Source: Actinomadura meyerae (GTDB lineage: Bacteria; Actinomycetota; Actinomycetes; Streptosporangiales; Streptosporangiaceae). From it: DNA of 64,000 nt. The translations under genes were made by a program, and so were the position numbers. This document shows, piece by piece, positions 7,874 through 16,110 of this stretch (the first letter of the stretch is position 1; every line of letters begins with the position of its first letter). The stretch lies in assembly GCF_900188445.1 (NCBI RefSeq), contig NZ_FZOR01000011.1:62001-126000 (forward strand), read 5' to 3'. The notes beneath the pieces are model-generated. The model was not told the DNA's origin and made no database searches. It saw nothing but the letters and a program-made list of their open reading frames with translations.

Positions 7874-9991
7874 ATGAGACTTCCCGCGCTGACGCCGGGC
7901 GCCCTCGAACTGCGGCGCTTCCAGCGCAACCGGCTGACCCGTATCGCCCTGGCGGGTCTCGTCCTCCTGCCCCTGCTCTATGCCGGGCTGTACCTGTGGT
8001 CGTTCTGGGACCCCTACGCCCGGCTCCAGCATGTGCCGGTGGCGCTGGTGGTCGAGGACCGGCTGGCCAAGGCGGACGGCAAGACCGTCCATGCGGGGGC
8101 CGACCTCGCGGACGAACTACAGAAGCGCAGGGTGTTCGACTGGAAGACCGTGTCGGCGCATGAGGCCGACAAGGGCGTGCGGTCGGGGAAGTACTACCTG
8201 TCGCTGACGATCCCGTCCGACTTCAGCGCCCGGATCGCCTCGCCGTCCGGGGACGGGACGCCCCGTCCGGCCGATCTCCGGCTCCGGATGAACGACGCGA
8301 ACAACTACGTCATGGGGACGCTCGCGCAGGCCGCGTTCAAGGAGATCAGCGCCGCCGCCGGGACCGAGGCCGTGCGCGGGTACTTCGACCAGGTCTTCCT
8401 GTCGTTCGGCAAGCTGCACGGCGAGCTGGGCGAGGCCGCCGACGGCGCGGGCAAGCTCGCCGAGGGCTCCGGTCAGGCCGAGGACGGCGCCGGCAAGCTC
8501 GCCGCGGGCGCGGGCGAGGCCAAGGCGGGCGCGGGCCGGCTCAAGGGCGGCATCGACGAGGCCCGCTCCGGCAGCGCGGAGCTGACGTCCGGGCTGGGCG
8601 ACCTGCACGACGGGACCGAGCAGGTCGCCGCCGGGATGCGGCGGCTCACGGCGGCCGCCGACCGCGCGGGCGGCACGCTCGTCCCGCTGCTGCGCGAGAA
8701 CGCCCCGGAGATCCGCTCCGCCGCGCTGGCGGTCGCGCGGGGCGCGGACGCCCTCGCCGACGGCGCCGGACGGCTGCCCGCGCGGACCGGCGCCGCCGTG
8801 CGGCAGGCGGAACGCGCGCAGCAGGAGCTGGAGACGGAGCTCGCCGCGCACCCCGAGATCCCCTCGGACGTCCGCCGGGACCTCACCCGGTCCGCCGCGC
8901 AGGTCGTCGCCGTGGCGAAGCAGGTGGACGGGTACGTCCGCGGGCACACCGGCGACCTGCGCGAGGTCGCGGCCGACGCGCGGACGGTCGAGCGCGCCGC
9001 CCGAAAGATCGCCGAGGAGGCGCCCTCCCTCGCCGCCAAGGTCGACAAGGCCCGCCGCGACATCGACCGCCTCGACGCCGGGACGCGGCAGGTCAACGCG
9101 GGCGCCGGGCGGCTGCTCGCCGGATCGTCCCGGCTCACCACCGGCCTCACCGCCCTCACCGGCGGCGCCGGGGAGCTGGAGGGCGGCCTCGGGCGGCTCT
9201 CCGGGGGCGCGGTGACGCTGGAGACCGCCCTCGCGCAGCTCGCGGACGGCAGCGGGAAGCTCGCGACCGGGCTGGACGACGGCGCCCGGCAGGTCCCCGC
9301 GTACGGCGACGAGGAGCGCGCGGCGCGGAGCGACATGATGAGCGACCCGGTGCGGCTGGCCGCGACCACCGACAACCGGGTGCCGAACTACGGGACGGGG
9401 TTCGCGCCGTTCTTCGTCCCGCTGTCGCTCTGGGTCGGCGGCATGATCATCTATATGCTGCTGCGGCCGCTGAACCCCCGCGCGATGGCGGGCACCGCGC
9501 CCGGCCGCCGCGTCGCGCTCGCCGGCTGGCTGCCCGCCGCGGCGCTCGGCGCGGCGCAGGCCGCGGTCGTCCTCGCGGTGCTGCGGTTCGCGCTCGGGCT
9601 GCGCGCCGAGCACTGGCCGGGGCTCGTGGCGTTCCTCGCGCTCGCGTCCGCCGCGTTCCTCGCCGTGATCCAGTGGGTGAACGCGCGGTTCGGGCCGGTC
9701 GGCCGGATCCTCGCGCTCGCGCTCCTCATGCTCCAGCTCACCTCGGCCGCGGGCACCTACCCCATCGAGACGAGCCCCCGGTTCTTCCAGGTGATCCGGC
9801 CGTACCTGCCGATGTCGTGGGTGGTGGACGGTGTCCGCCACCTGATCGGCGGCGGGCCGATGACCGCGGTATGGCAGGGTTGTGCGGTGCTGGCGGCGTT
9901 CCTGGCCGGCGGGCTCGCGCTCACCGCCCTGGCCGTCCGGCACAACCGGGTGTGGACGCTGAAGCGGCTCCACCCCGCCTTGAAGCTCTAG
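7874..9991 (+). CDS. YhgE/Pip-family membrane protein, 705 aa
   Basis: One N-terminal transmembrane helix (about 18-40) is followed by a long extracytoplasmic region with repeated Ala/Gly/Leu patterns such as GAGKLAEGSGQAEDGAGKLA (about 185-480), typical of the YhgE/Pip (phage-infection-protein) family. Four or five C-terminal helices (from about residue 515) have the ABC-2-like PFFVPLSLWVGGMIIY segment. These proteins are thought to export substrates or remodel the envelope with an RND/ABC-like topology; the substrate is unknown. It sits between the ABC-like gene and the TetR gene in one operon. Confidence 0.88.
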   Translation: MRLPALTPGALELRRFQRNRLTRIALAGLVLLPLLYAGLYLWSFWDPYARLQHVPVALVVEDRLAKADGKTVHAGADLADELQKRRVFDWKTVSAHEADKGVRSGKYYLSLTIPSDFSARIASPSGDGTPRPADLRLRMNDANNYVMGTLAQAAFKEISAAAGTEAVRGYFDQVFLSFGKLHGELGEAADGAGKLAEGSGQAEDGAGKLAAGAGEAKAGAGRLKGGIDEARSGSAELTSGLGDLHDGTEQVAAGMRRLTAAADRAGGTLVPLLRENAPEIRSAALAVARGADALADGAGRLPARTGAAVRQAERAQQELETELAAHPEIPSDVRRDLTRSAAQVVAVAKQVDGYVRGHTGDLREVAADARTVERAARKIAEEAPSLAAKVDKARRDIDRLDAGTRQVNAGAGRLLAGSSRLTTGLTALTGGAGELEGGLGRLSGGAVTLETALAQLADGSGKLATGLDDGARQVPAYGDEERAARSDMMSDPVRLAATTDNRVPNYGTGFAPFFVPLSLWVGGMIIYMLLRPLNPRAMAGTAPGRRVALAGWLPAAALGAAQAAVVLAVLRFALGLRAEHWPGLVAFLALASAAFLAVIQWVNARFGPVGRILALALLMLQLTSAAGTYPIETSPRFFQVIRPYLPMSWVVDGVRHLIGGGPMTAVWQGCAVLAAFLAGGLALTALAVRHNRVWTLKRLHPALKL

Positions 9992-10018
9992 GGCCCTGAC
10001 GTTTCGGGAGGCGCGAAC

Positions 10019-10606
10019 GTGGCGCGCGGCACGACGCGGGAGAAGACCCGGGAGAAGCTGTTCGCCTCGGCGATCGAGCTGATCGCCGAGAGCGGCCTCG
10101 CCGCGACCACCGTCGACCAGATCGCCGAGCGGGCCGGGGTCGCCAAGGGCACCGTCTACTACAACTTCGGCAGCAAGGCCGCCCTGTTCTCGGCGCTGCT
10201 GGAGTACGGCGTCGACCGGCTCGCGACCGCGCTGCGCGGCGCCGCGTCCGGCAGGGCCCCGCTGGACGCCCTGGAGGCCGTCGTCGCCGCCGAGCTCGCC
10301 TTCATCGGCGAGCACGAGCCGTTCGCCCGCGTGCTGATCGCGGAGACGTGGCGGGCGGGCGGCGACTGGCAGCACGCGGCCCGGCTGATCCGCGAGCGCG
10401 CGATCGAGGTCGTCGCCGACGTCCTGCGCGACGCGGTTGCCGCCGGCGACCTGCGCCGCGACCTCGACACCGGCACCGCCGCGTCCGCCGTCTTCGGCAT
10501 GGTGCTGACCGTCGCCCTGGACTGGCGGGCCCTCCAGCCCGCCCGCCCGCTGACCGACGTCCAGTCGACCGTGATGGCCCTCCTCCGCGGCCGCCTGACC
10601 CCCTGA
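10019..10606 (+). CDS. TetR/AcrR family transcriptional regulator, 195 aa
   Basis: GTG start with GGGAGG 7 bases upstream. The N-terminal HTH has the usual TetR signature: AIELIAESGLAATTVDQIAERAGVAKGTVYYNFGSKAALF (given here in part: GLAATTVDQIAERAGV then GTVYYNF). The helical ligand-binding domain is about 140 residues. As the last gene of the ABC-like/YhgE operon, it most likely represses the operon at the 28-bp palindrome at 7062. It is convergent with the MarR gene, with a 28-base gap. Confidence 0.92.
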   Translation: MARGTTREKTREKLFASAIELIAESGLAATTVDQIAERAGVAKGTVYYNFGSKAALFSALLEYGVDRLATALRGAASGRAPLDALEAVVAAELAFIGEHEPFARVLIAETWRAGGDWQHAARLIRERAIEVVADVLRDAVAAGDLRRDLDTGTAASAVFGMVLTVALDWRALQPARPLTDVQSTVMALLRGRLTP

Positions 10607-10634
10607 GAACGCCGCTCCGCGGTCGGGGGCGCGG

Positions 10635-11102
10635 TCAGGGGAGGTCGCGGATCTCCTGGATGACGGCGGGCATCGCCGTGTTGTTCTCGGTGATCCAGCG
10701 ACGCAGGACGGCGAGCTCCTCATCGGTGTAGGTGGCGAGGCGGTCGCGGAAGGCGCGGGCGATCGGCTCGAAGTAGCGGCCGAACTCGGCGACGTTCTCC
10801 TCGACCAGCTCGACGATCACGCGGCGGCGGTCGTCGGGGTCGCGGGTGCGCTTGACGTAGCCGGCGCGCTCCAGCCGGTCGATGACCGCGGTGATGGCGC
10901 CGCCGGTGGTGATGCCCATCAGGTGCGCGAGCTGGCCGGGGGTCTGCGGGCCGTCCAGCACCAGCGCGCTGACGCACTGCGCGTCGGTGACGTTGAGCCC
11001 CGCCTTGCTCGCGGTCGCGTGGTGCAGCAGCACGGTGAACATCGTGCTGCGCTGCATCGCCCGCTGGAGTTCCTCCAACTGGTCCGGGTCCCGGGTCGCC
11101 AC
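10635..11102 (-). CDS. MarR family transcriptional regulator, 155 aa
   Basis: Winged-helix MarR fold: LAHLMGITTGGAITAVIDRLERAGYVKR, with the wing DPDDRRRVIVEL. I chose the GTG at 11102 because GAGG lies 5 bases upstream. A TTG at 11129 would add nine residues but has no ribosome site. An inverted repeat GTTAG-N5-CTAAC at 11246 lies upstream and could be its own operator. It may regulate the neighbouring acyl-CoA ligase gene; no effector can be inferred. Confidence 0.88.
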   Translation of the reverse strand: MATRDPDQLEELQRAMQRSTMFTVLLHHATASKAGLNVTDAQCVSALVLDGPQTPGQLAHLMGITTGGAITAVIDRLERAGYVKRTRDPDDRRRVIVELVEENVAEFGRYFEPIARAFRDRLATYTDEELAVLRRWITENNTAMPAVIQEIRDLP

Positions 11103-11245
11103 GCCCACCTCTTCCGCACGTCTCCGCAATAGAGAGAGCCTAGTGGCCGCATCCGGTCAGGAACCAGCCTGGCGGCGCGGCGTGTGGCGCAGGACTCACA
11201 CCTCGCCGATCAAGGCACTCCCAGGTCACCCCTATCATGGGAGTC

Positions 11246-11260
11246 GTTAGGACCACTAAC
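11246..11260. promoter_or_regulatory. inverted repeat, candidate MarR operator
   Basis: GTTAG-GACCA-CTAAC, with 5-bp perfect arms, lies between the MarR gene and the terminator of the ligase gene. The spacing fits a MarR dimer. It is short and could occur by chance. Confidence 0.4.
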
Positions 11261-11310
11261 AGAGGTCCGCTCCTGGCCCCGAATCCCACGAAGGTTCGGG
11301 GCCGACCTCT
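11261..11310 (-). terminator. long hairpin downstream of the acyl-CoA ligase
   Basis: The inner stem GGCCCCGAA / TTCGGGGCC (11275-11283 with 11295-11303) and the outer arms AGAGGTC / GACCTCT (11261-11267 with 11304-11310) form one extended hairpin. It lies 11 bases past the ligase stop on the minus strand. Confidence 0.7.
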
Positions 11311-11320
11311 AGCGACTCCC

Positions 11321-12892
11321 CTACCGGACCTCCTCCGCCACCTGCTTCGCCCACCGGTAGTCGGCCTTGCCCGCCGGGGAGCGCTTCATCTCCGCGACGA
11401 ACGCGTAGACGCGCGGCACCTTGTAGCCCGACAGCTCCCGCCGGCAGTGCGCGTCCAGCTCCTCCGAGGACGGCGCCTCGCCCGCCGGCTGGATCACCGC
11501 GGCGACGCGGTTGCCCCAGCGCTCGTCCGGGATGCCGGTCACGACCGCGTCGTACACCGCCGGATGGCCCTTCAGGACGGCCTCGACCTCCTCCGGGAAC
11601 ACCTTCTCGCCGCCGGTGTTGATGGCCTGCGAGCCGCGCCCGTACACGGCGATCGACCCGTCCTCCTCGACGGTGGCGATGTCTCCGGTGAGCAGCCAGC
11701 GCTTGCCGTCCACCACCGGGAACGTCTTCGCCGTCTTCTCCGGGTCGTTGTAGTAGCCCTGCGCGATGTGGCCCGTGCGGGCGACCTGGCCGATGACGCC
11801 CGACCCCGGCTTGACGGGCTGGAGCGCGTCGTCCAGGACGGTGACGTTCTCCACGTCCGGCGCGAACTTCAGGCCCTTCTCCGGGGTGGACCCGGCGACC
11901 GCCTCGGCCGTCGAGCCCGACTCGGTCGAGCCGAACCGGTCCAGGATCATGACGTTCGGCAGCAGCCCCTGGATGCGCTCCCGGACCGTCCCGGTGAAGA
12001 TCGCGCCCGTGGAGACGAACGCGAACAGCGAGGAGGTGTCGTAGTTCCCGCGCGCCAGCTCCTCCGCCATCGGGATCGCCATCGCGTCCCCGGTGATCGT
12101 CAGCGAGTTGACCTTCTCCCGCTCGATCGTCCGCCAGATCTCGGCCGCGTCGAACTTGCGGGTGTAGACGAGCGTCGCGCCCATGAACCAGGCGATCCAC
12201 GTGGCGACCTGCGCCGCCCCGTGCATCAGCGGCGCCACCGGCATCATGAGCAGCGGCCCGCCGGTGCGGGCGTTCTCCACGATGTCCTCGGGCCGCGACG
12301 GGCGCGGCACCGTCGGGTTCCAGAACGCGAAGATGATCTGCTCGGCCGACCAGATGACGCCCTTCGGCATCCCGGTCGTCCCGCCCGTGTAGATGATGTA
12401 GAGGTCCTCGCCGGACCGCGCCGGGAAGCCCGCGCGCGTCCCGTCCGCGTCCTTCAGCGCCGCGTCGTAGGCGACCGCCCCCGCGATGGACGGCGCGCCG
12501 CCCACCGCGATGAGGTGGCGCAGCTCCGGCACCTCCGGGACGGTCGCCGCGACGCGGTCCTCGAACTCCACGTCGTACAGCAGCGCGACGCTGTCGGAGT
12601 CCCGGTACACGTAGAGCAGCTCGCTCTCCACGTACCGGTAGTTGATGTTGATCGGCACGGCCCGGATCTTCAGCGCGGCCAGCAGCGCGGCAGCGTACTC
12701 CACACCGTTGTAGAGCTGCACGGCGATGTGCTGCCCGGGGCGGACGCCCGCGTCCATCAGGTGGTGCGCGAGCCGGTTCGCGTGCTCGTCCAGCTCGGCG
12801 AACGTGAGCCGCTGATCGCCGCACACCAGGGCGACACGGTCCCCGATCGCGTCCGCGATCCCCTCGAACAGGTCAGCGTGGTTGAACTCCAT
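11321..12892 (-). CDS. acyl-CoA synthetase (AMP-binding, FadD-like), 523 aa
   Basis: ANL-superfamily ligase. The P-loop is YTGGTTGMPKGV (residues 168-179), followed by the adenylate-binding FGSTESGST and the hinge TGDIATVEEDGSIAVYGR. The C-terminal catalytic lysine lies in SPAGKADYRW. It activates a carboxylic acid to its CoA thioester through an acyl-AMP. The thiolase and DUF35 genes upstream on the same strand suggest a steroid- or lipid-derived acid. A short intergenic stretch separates it from the thiolase gene and contains two GGGGTCTGGGGT repeats (around 12915 and 12948). Confidence 0.9.
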   Translation of the reverse strand: MEFNHADLFEGIADAIGDRVALVCGDQRLTFAELDEHANRLAHHLMDAGVRPGQHIAVQLYNGVEYAAALLAALKIRAVPININYRYVESELLYVYRDSDSVALLYDVEFEDRVAATVPEVPELRHLIAVGGAPSIAGAVAYDAALKDADGTRAGFPARSGEDLYIIYTGGTTGMPKGVIWSAEQIIFAFWNPTVPRPSRPEDIVENARTGGPLLMMPVAPLMHGAAQVATWIAWFMGATLVYTRKFDAAEIWRTIEREKVNSLTITGDAMAIPMAEELARGNYDTSSLFAFVSTGAIFTGTVRERIQGLLPNVMILDRFGSTESGSTAEAVAGSTPEKGLKFAPDVENVTVLDDALQPVKPGSGVIGQVARTGHIAQGYYNDPEKTAKTFPVVDGKRWLLTGDIATVEEDGSIAVYGRGSQAINTGGEKVFPEEVEAVLKGHPAVYDAVVTGIPDERWGNRVAAVIQPAGEAPSSEELDAHCRRELSGYKVPRVYAFVAEMKRSPAGKADYRWAKQVAEEVR

Positions 12893-12975
12893 CGGACGTC
12901 CCTTTCGGGGTCTGGGGTGGTCCCCATGGAGGAACAGGGGTCTGGGGTCGTATTCGCGCCTCGGTAAGGGTCAGA

Positions 12976-14133
12976 TCAGGGCTTGTCGCTGCCGACGATC
13001 CACATGGCGAAGAACTGGGCGCCGCCGCCGTAGGCGTGGCCGAGCGCGCGCCGCGCGCCGTCCACCTGGTGCTCGCCCGCCTGCCCGCGCACCTGGAGCG
13101 CCGCCTCGGCGAACCGGATCATCCCGGACGCGCCGATCGGGTTGGACGACAGCACGCCGCCGGACGGGTTCCACGGGATGTCGCCGTCGAACGCCGTCGC
13201 GCCCGCCTCGGTGAGCTTCCAGCCCTCGCTCTCGCCGCAGAACCCGAGGTTCTCCAGCCACATCGGCTCGTACCAGGAGAACGGGACGTACACCTCGGCG
13301 CAGTCCAGCTCGCGGCGCGGGTCGCTGATGCCGGCCTGCCGGTACACGTCCGCCGCCGCGTCCTTGCCGCCCTGCGGGCTGACGCTGTCGCGGCCGGCGA
13401 ACTGCATCGGCTCGGACCGCATCGACGTGCCGTGCACCCAGGCGGGCGGGTTCGGGGCCTTCTTCGCCGCGTCCTCCGACGCCAGCACCATCGCGCAGGC
13501 GCCGTCCGAGGACGGGCAGGTCTCCAGGTAGCGGATCGGCTCCCACAGCATCGGCGTCGACTCGACCATCTCGCGGGAGATGCCGGGGATCTTCAGGTGC
13601 GCGTACGGGTTGCGCAGGGCGTTCTGCCGGTCCTTCACCGCGACGAGCGTCCCGATGTGGTCGGGCGCGCCGGACCGCCGCATGTACGCGCGGATGTGCG
13701 GCGCGAAGTAGCCGCCCGCGCCGACCACGAGGGACGTGGTGAACGGCCCGTTCACCGTCAGCGCCCACGTCGCGTTCGACTCCGACTGCTTCTCCCAGGC
13801 GAGCGTGAGGACCCGCTCGTGCACCCCGGACTGGATCAGGTTCGACGCGACGATCGCCGTCGACCCGCCGACCGAGCCCGCCGTGTGCACCCGCAGCAGC
13901 GGCTTGCCGGCGGCGCCGAGCGCGTCCGCCAGGAACAGCTCCGGCATCACGACGCCCTCGAACAGGTCGGGCGCCTTGCCGACCACGATCGCGTCGATGT
14001 CCTTCCAGGTCAGCCCGGCGTCGTCGAGGGCCCGGCGGGCGGCCTCGCGGAGCAGGCCCACCATCGAGACGTCCAGCCGCTTGGTCTTGTACTGGGTCTG
14101 CCCGATGCCGATGACCGCACAGCTCTTAGCCAT
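12976..14133 (-). CDS. SCP-x/Ltp-type thiolase-like protein without the active-site Cys, 385 aa
   Basis: Thiolase fold (N-terminus SCAVIGIGQTQY). Where a thiolase has CASG, this protein reads HTAGSVGGSTAI, so the nucleophile position is a small or hydroxyl residue. The C-terminal GHPxGASG loop reads SNPIGASG, with Asn for His. It is thus not a conventional thiolase. Ltp2-type retro-aldolases that work with DUF35 proteins show such losses, and that is my preferred role. It overlaps the next upstream gene by 8 bases, in the order DUF35, thiolase-like, thiolase-like, ligase. Confidence 0.85.
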   Translation of the reverse strand: MAKSCAVIGIGQTQYKTKRLDVSMVGLLREAARRALDDAGLTWKDIDAIVVGKAPDLFEGVVMPELFLADALGAAGKPLLRVHTAGSVGGSTAIVASNLIQSGVHERVLTLAWEKQSESNATWALTVNGPFTTSLVVGAGGYFAPHIRAYMRRSGAPDHIGTLVAVKDRQNALRNPYAHLKIPGISREMVESTPMLWEPIRYLETCPSSDGACAMVLASEDAAKKAPNPPAWVHGTSMRSEPMQFAGRDSVSPQGGKDAAADVYRQAGISDPRRELDCAEVYVPFSWYEPMWLENLGFCGESEGWKLTEAGATAFDGDIPWNPSGGVLSSNPIGASGMIRFAEAALQVRGQAGEHQVDGARRALGHAYGGGAQFFAMWIVGSDKP

Positions 14134-15163
14134 TGTTCTCTCCCGACAGCACGCAGACGAGGTTCTGCTGGAGGCAGGGGCCGGACGCGGCGTGCCCGAG
14201 CGTCCGGGACGCCGTCCCGTCGTGGATGCGGGCCGCGGCCTCGCCGATCCTGATGAGGCCCGCCGCCATCACGGGGTTCGCCGACAGCGCCCCGCCGGAC
14301 GGGTTGACCGTCACGCCGTCGTCCAGGCCGAGGGCCTCGCGCAGGATCAGCTCCTCGTGGCTGAACTGCGCGTGCAGCTCCGCCACCTCGACGCCGGCCG
14401 CGCCCGCCTTCTCCCCCGCGATGCGGGCGGACTCCGAGCGGGTCAGGTCCCGGACGCCGAGCGCGTGCGGCTCGGTCCGGTGGTCGATGCCGGTGATCCA
14501 CGCGGGCCGCTCGCACAGCTCCCGCGCCTTGTCGCCCGCCGCCAGCACGATCGCGGCGGCGCCGTCGGTGACGGGCGCGACGTCGTAGGGGTGCAGCGGC
14601 GCCACGTCGTAGCCGTCCCCCTCCGGGTCCGGCAGGTGCAGCGCGAACGGGTTCTCCCGCCCGGACGCCCGGGACCGCGCGGCGACGGCGCGCAGGTCGT
14701 CCTCCTTGACGCCCGACTTCTCCATGTACGCGCGCGCCTGCATGGCGGCCATCGACACCTGGTCGACGCCGAGCGGCGCCAGCGTGTACGGGTCGAGCTG
14801 CTGGGACATGATCGCGCGGAGGTCGCCCTGGGACGACTTGCCGAACCCGTACACCAGCGCGGTGTCGATCTCGCCGAGCTGGAGCTTCACCCACGCCTCG
14901 TACAGCGCCCACGCGCCGTCCATCTCGACGTGGCTCTCCGAGATCGGCGGCCAGGCGCCGAGCGTGTCGAGCGCGGACACGAACGCGAACGGCGCGCCCT
15001 GCAGGTAGTCGCACGAGCCCGAGCAGGTGAAGCCGAACCGGGACAGCCCCGTCCGCTCCTTGATCTCGGTGATCACCGGGAGCACCATCTCGGTCTCCGC
15101 GATCCCCTGGTCCTCGCCGCTGTGCCGGCTCTGCGCGAATGCGACGACTGCGACAGCACGCAT
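14126..15163 (-). CDS. second Ltp/thiolase-like subunit, 345 aa
   Basis: ATG at 15163 overlaps the stop of the upstream DUF35 gene, so translation is probably coupled. The thiolase-like fold carries TCSGSCDYLQG near the usual nucleophile position and NPSGGALSANPV in place of the histidine loop. At 345 aa it is shorter than typical thiolases (about 390). It is also followed by another thiolase-like gene, so the two may form a heteromer: one cysteine-bearing and one cysteine-less chain with the DUF35 protein. That assembly is inference from operon order. Confidence 0.8.
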   Translation of the reverse strand: MRAVAVVAFAQSRHSGEDQGIAETEMVLPVITEIKERTGLSRFGFTCSGSCDYLQGAPFAFVSALDTLGAWPPISESHVEMDGAWALYEAWVKLQLGEIDTALVYGFGKSSQGDLRAIMSQQLDPYTLAPLGVDQVSMAAMQARAYMEKSGVKEDDLRAVAARSRASGRENPFALHLPDPEGDGYDVAPLHPYDVAPVTDGAAAIVLAAGDKARELCERPAWITGIDHRTEPHALGVRDLTRSESARIAGEKAGAAGVEVAELHAQFSHEELILREALGLDDGVTVNPSGGALSANPVMAAGLIRIGEAAARIHDGTASRTLGHAASGPCLQQNLVCVLSGENNG

Positions 15164-16110
15164 CACATGAAGTCCTTGATCTCTTCGAAGGGGACGTCGG
15201 GCTCGTCGATCGGCTCGAACCACTTGATGTTGGCCATCGACCGGTCCCACTCCTCGCGGGGCCGCCACGCCGCCTTCACCCGCATGCCCATCCGCACCTG
15301 GTCGGCGGGGATCCCGGCGACCAGCGTGAGCATCGTCAGCCCGGCGCCGTCCAGCAGCACGTAGGCGGACACGAACGGCACCTCGGGGGCGCGCGGGTCG
15401 GGGATGTTGTTGACCGCGAAGGTCGTGACGGTGCCGGTGTCGGGCAGCTCCACCTCCTCGGAGGTGGGGACGCCGTCGCGCGGGCAGAACCCCCGCATCG
15501 GCACGATGACCTTCTCGCACACCGGGCAGCGGTGCCCGATGATGCGGCCCTCGGAGACCCCCTCCAGGAACCGGCCGAGCGCCTGCCCGCCCTTCAGCCG
15601 GTAGCCCAGGCTCGCCTGCGGGTTGATCATGGTGACCTCGGGCAGGAAGCACTCGATGTCGCCGATCGTCCCGGTGCGCTCCGCGCGGTACTTCAGCCGC
15701 ACCCGCATCCCGGTCTTGAGGAACCGCGGCGGCTTCGCGCCCGCCTCGAAGACGCCGAGGTCGAGCGCGTGCAGCAGCGCGGTGTCGGCGCCGTCCGGGC
15801 GGATCAGCGCCCACGCGAATGGGCGGTCGAACGGGTGCTCCTTCGCCGGGTGCGGCACCCACGACCAGGTCGTGACCGTCCCGGCCGGGCCGACCTCGAC
15901 GAACTCGTCCGTCACGTCCTCGCCGGTGTCGGGGTCGCACTCCGCCGGCGGGACGAGCACCCGGCCGCCCGCGGTGCGGACGCCGACCAGCCGGCCGTCG
16001 CGCAGCTCGCTGAGGAAGCGCCCGAGCACCGGCCCGACCGAGCGGGTGTACCCGCCGGGGAACTCGACGACGTGGTTGGGGGTCTGTGATGGCGCCGTCT
16101 CAGATGGCAC
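15163..16110 (-). CDS. tandem OB-fold/Zn-ribbon (DUF35) protein, 315 aa
   Basis: Two DUF35-like halves occur in one chain. The first (about 20-155) keeps the OB-fold (VTTWSWVPHPAKEHPF) but has lost the ribbon cysteines. The second (about 170-300) has a clear ribbon, CPVCEKVIVPMRGFCPRDG, and an OB-fold. The length is double that of the single-domain protein at 3563. It is translated between the ligase and the two thiolase-like genes with overlapping starts and stops, so it is probably the scaffold of that enzyme complex, as ChsH2 is for Ltp2. Confidence 0.85.
   Translation of the reverse strand: MPSETAPSQTPNHVVEFPGGYTRSVGPVLGRFLSELRDGRLVGVRTAGGRVLVPPAECDPDTGEDVTDEFVEVGPAGTVTTWSWVPHPAKEHPFDRPFAWALIRPDGADTALLHALDLGVFEAGAKPPRFLKTGMRVRLKYRAERTGTIGDIECFLPEVTMINPQASLGYRLKGGQALGRFLEGVSEGRIIGHRCPVCEKVIVPMRGFCPRDGVPTSEEVELPDTGTVTTFAVNNIPDPRAPEVPFVSAYVLLDGAGLTMLTLVAGIPADQVRMGMRVKAAWRPREEWDRSMANIKWFEPIDEPDVPFEEIKDFM

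Noticed and set aside
12905..12960. GGGGTCTGGGGT repeats upstream of the acyl-CoA ligase as an operator
   Set aside because: A two-copy G-rich direct repeat with no symmetry is common in this base composition and has no other support.
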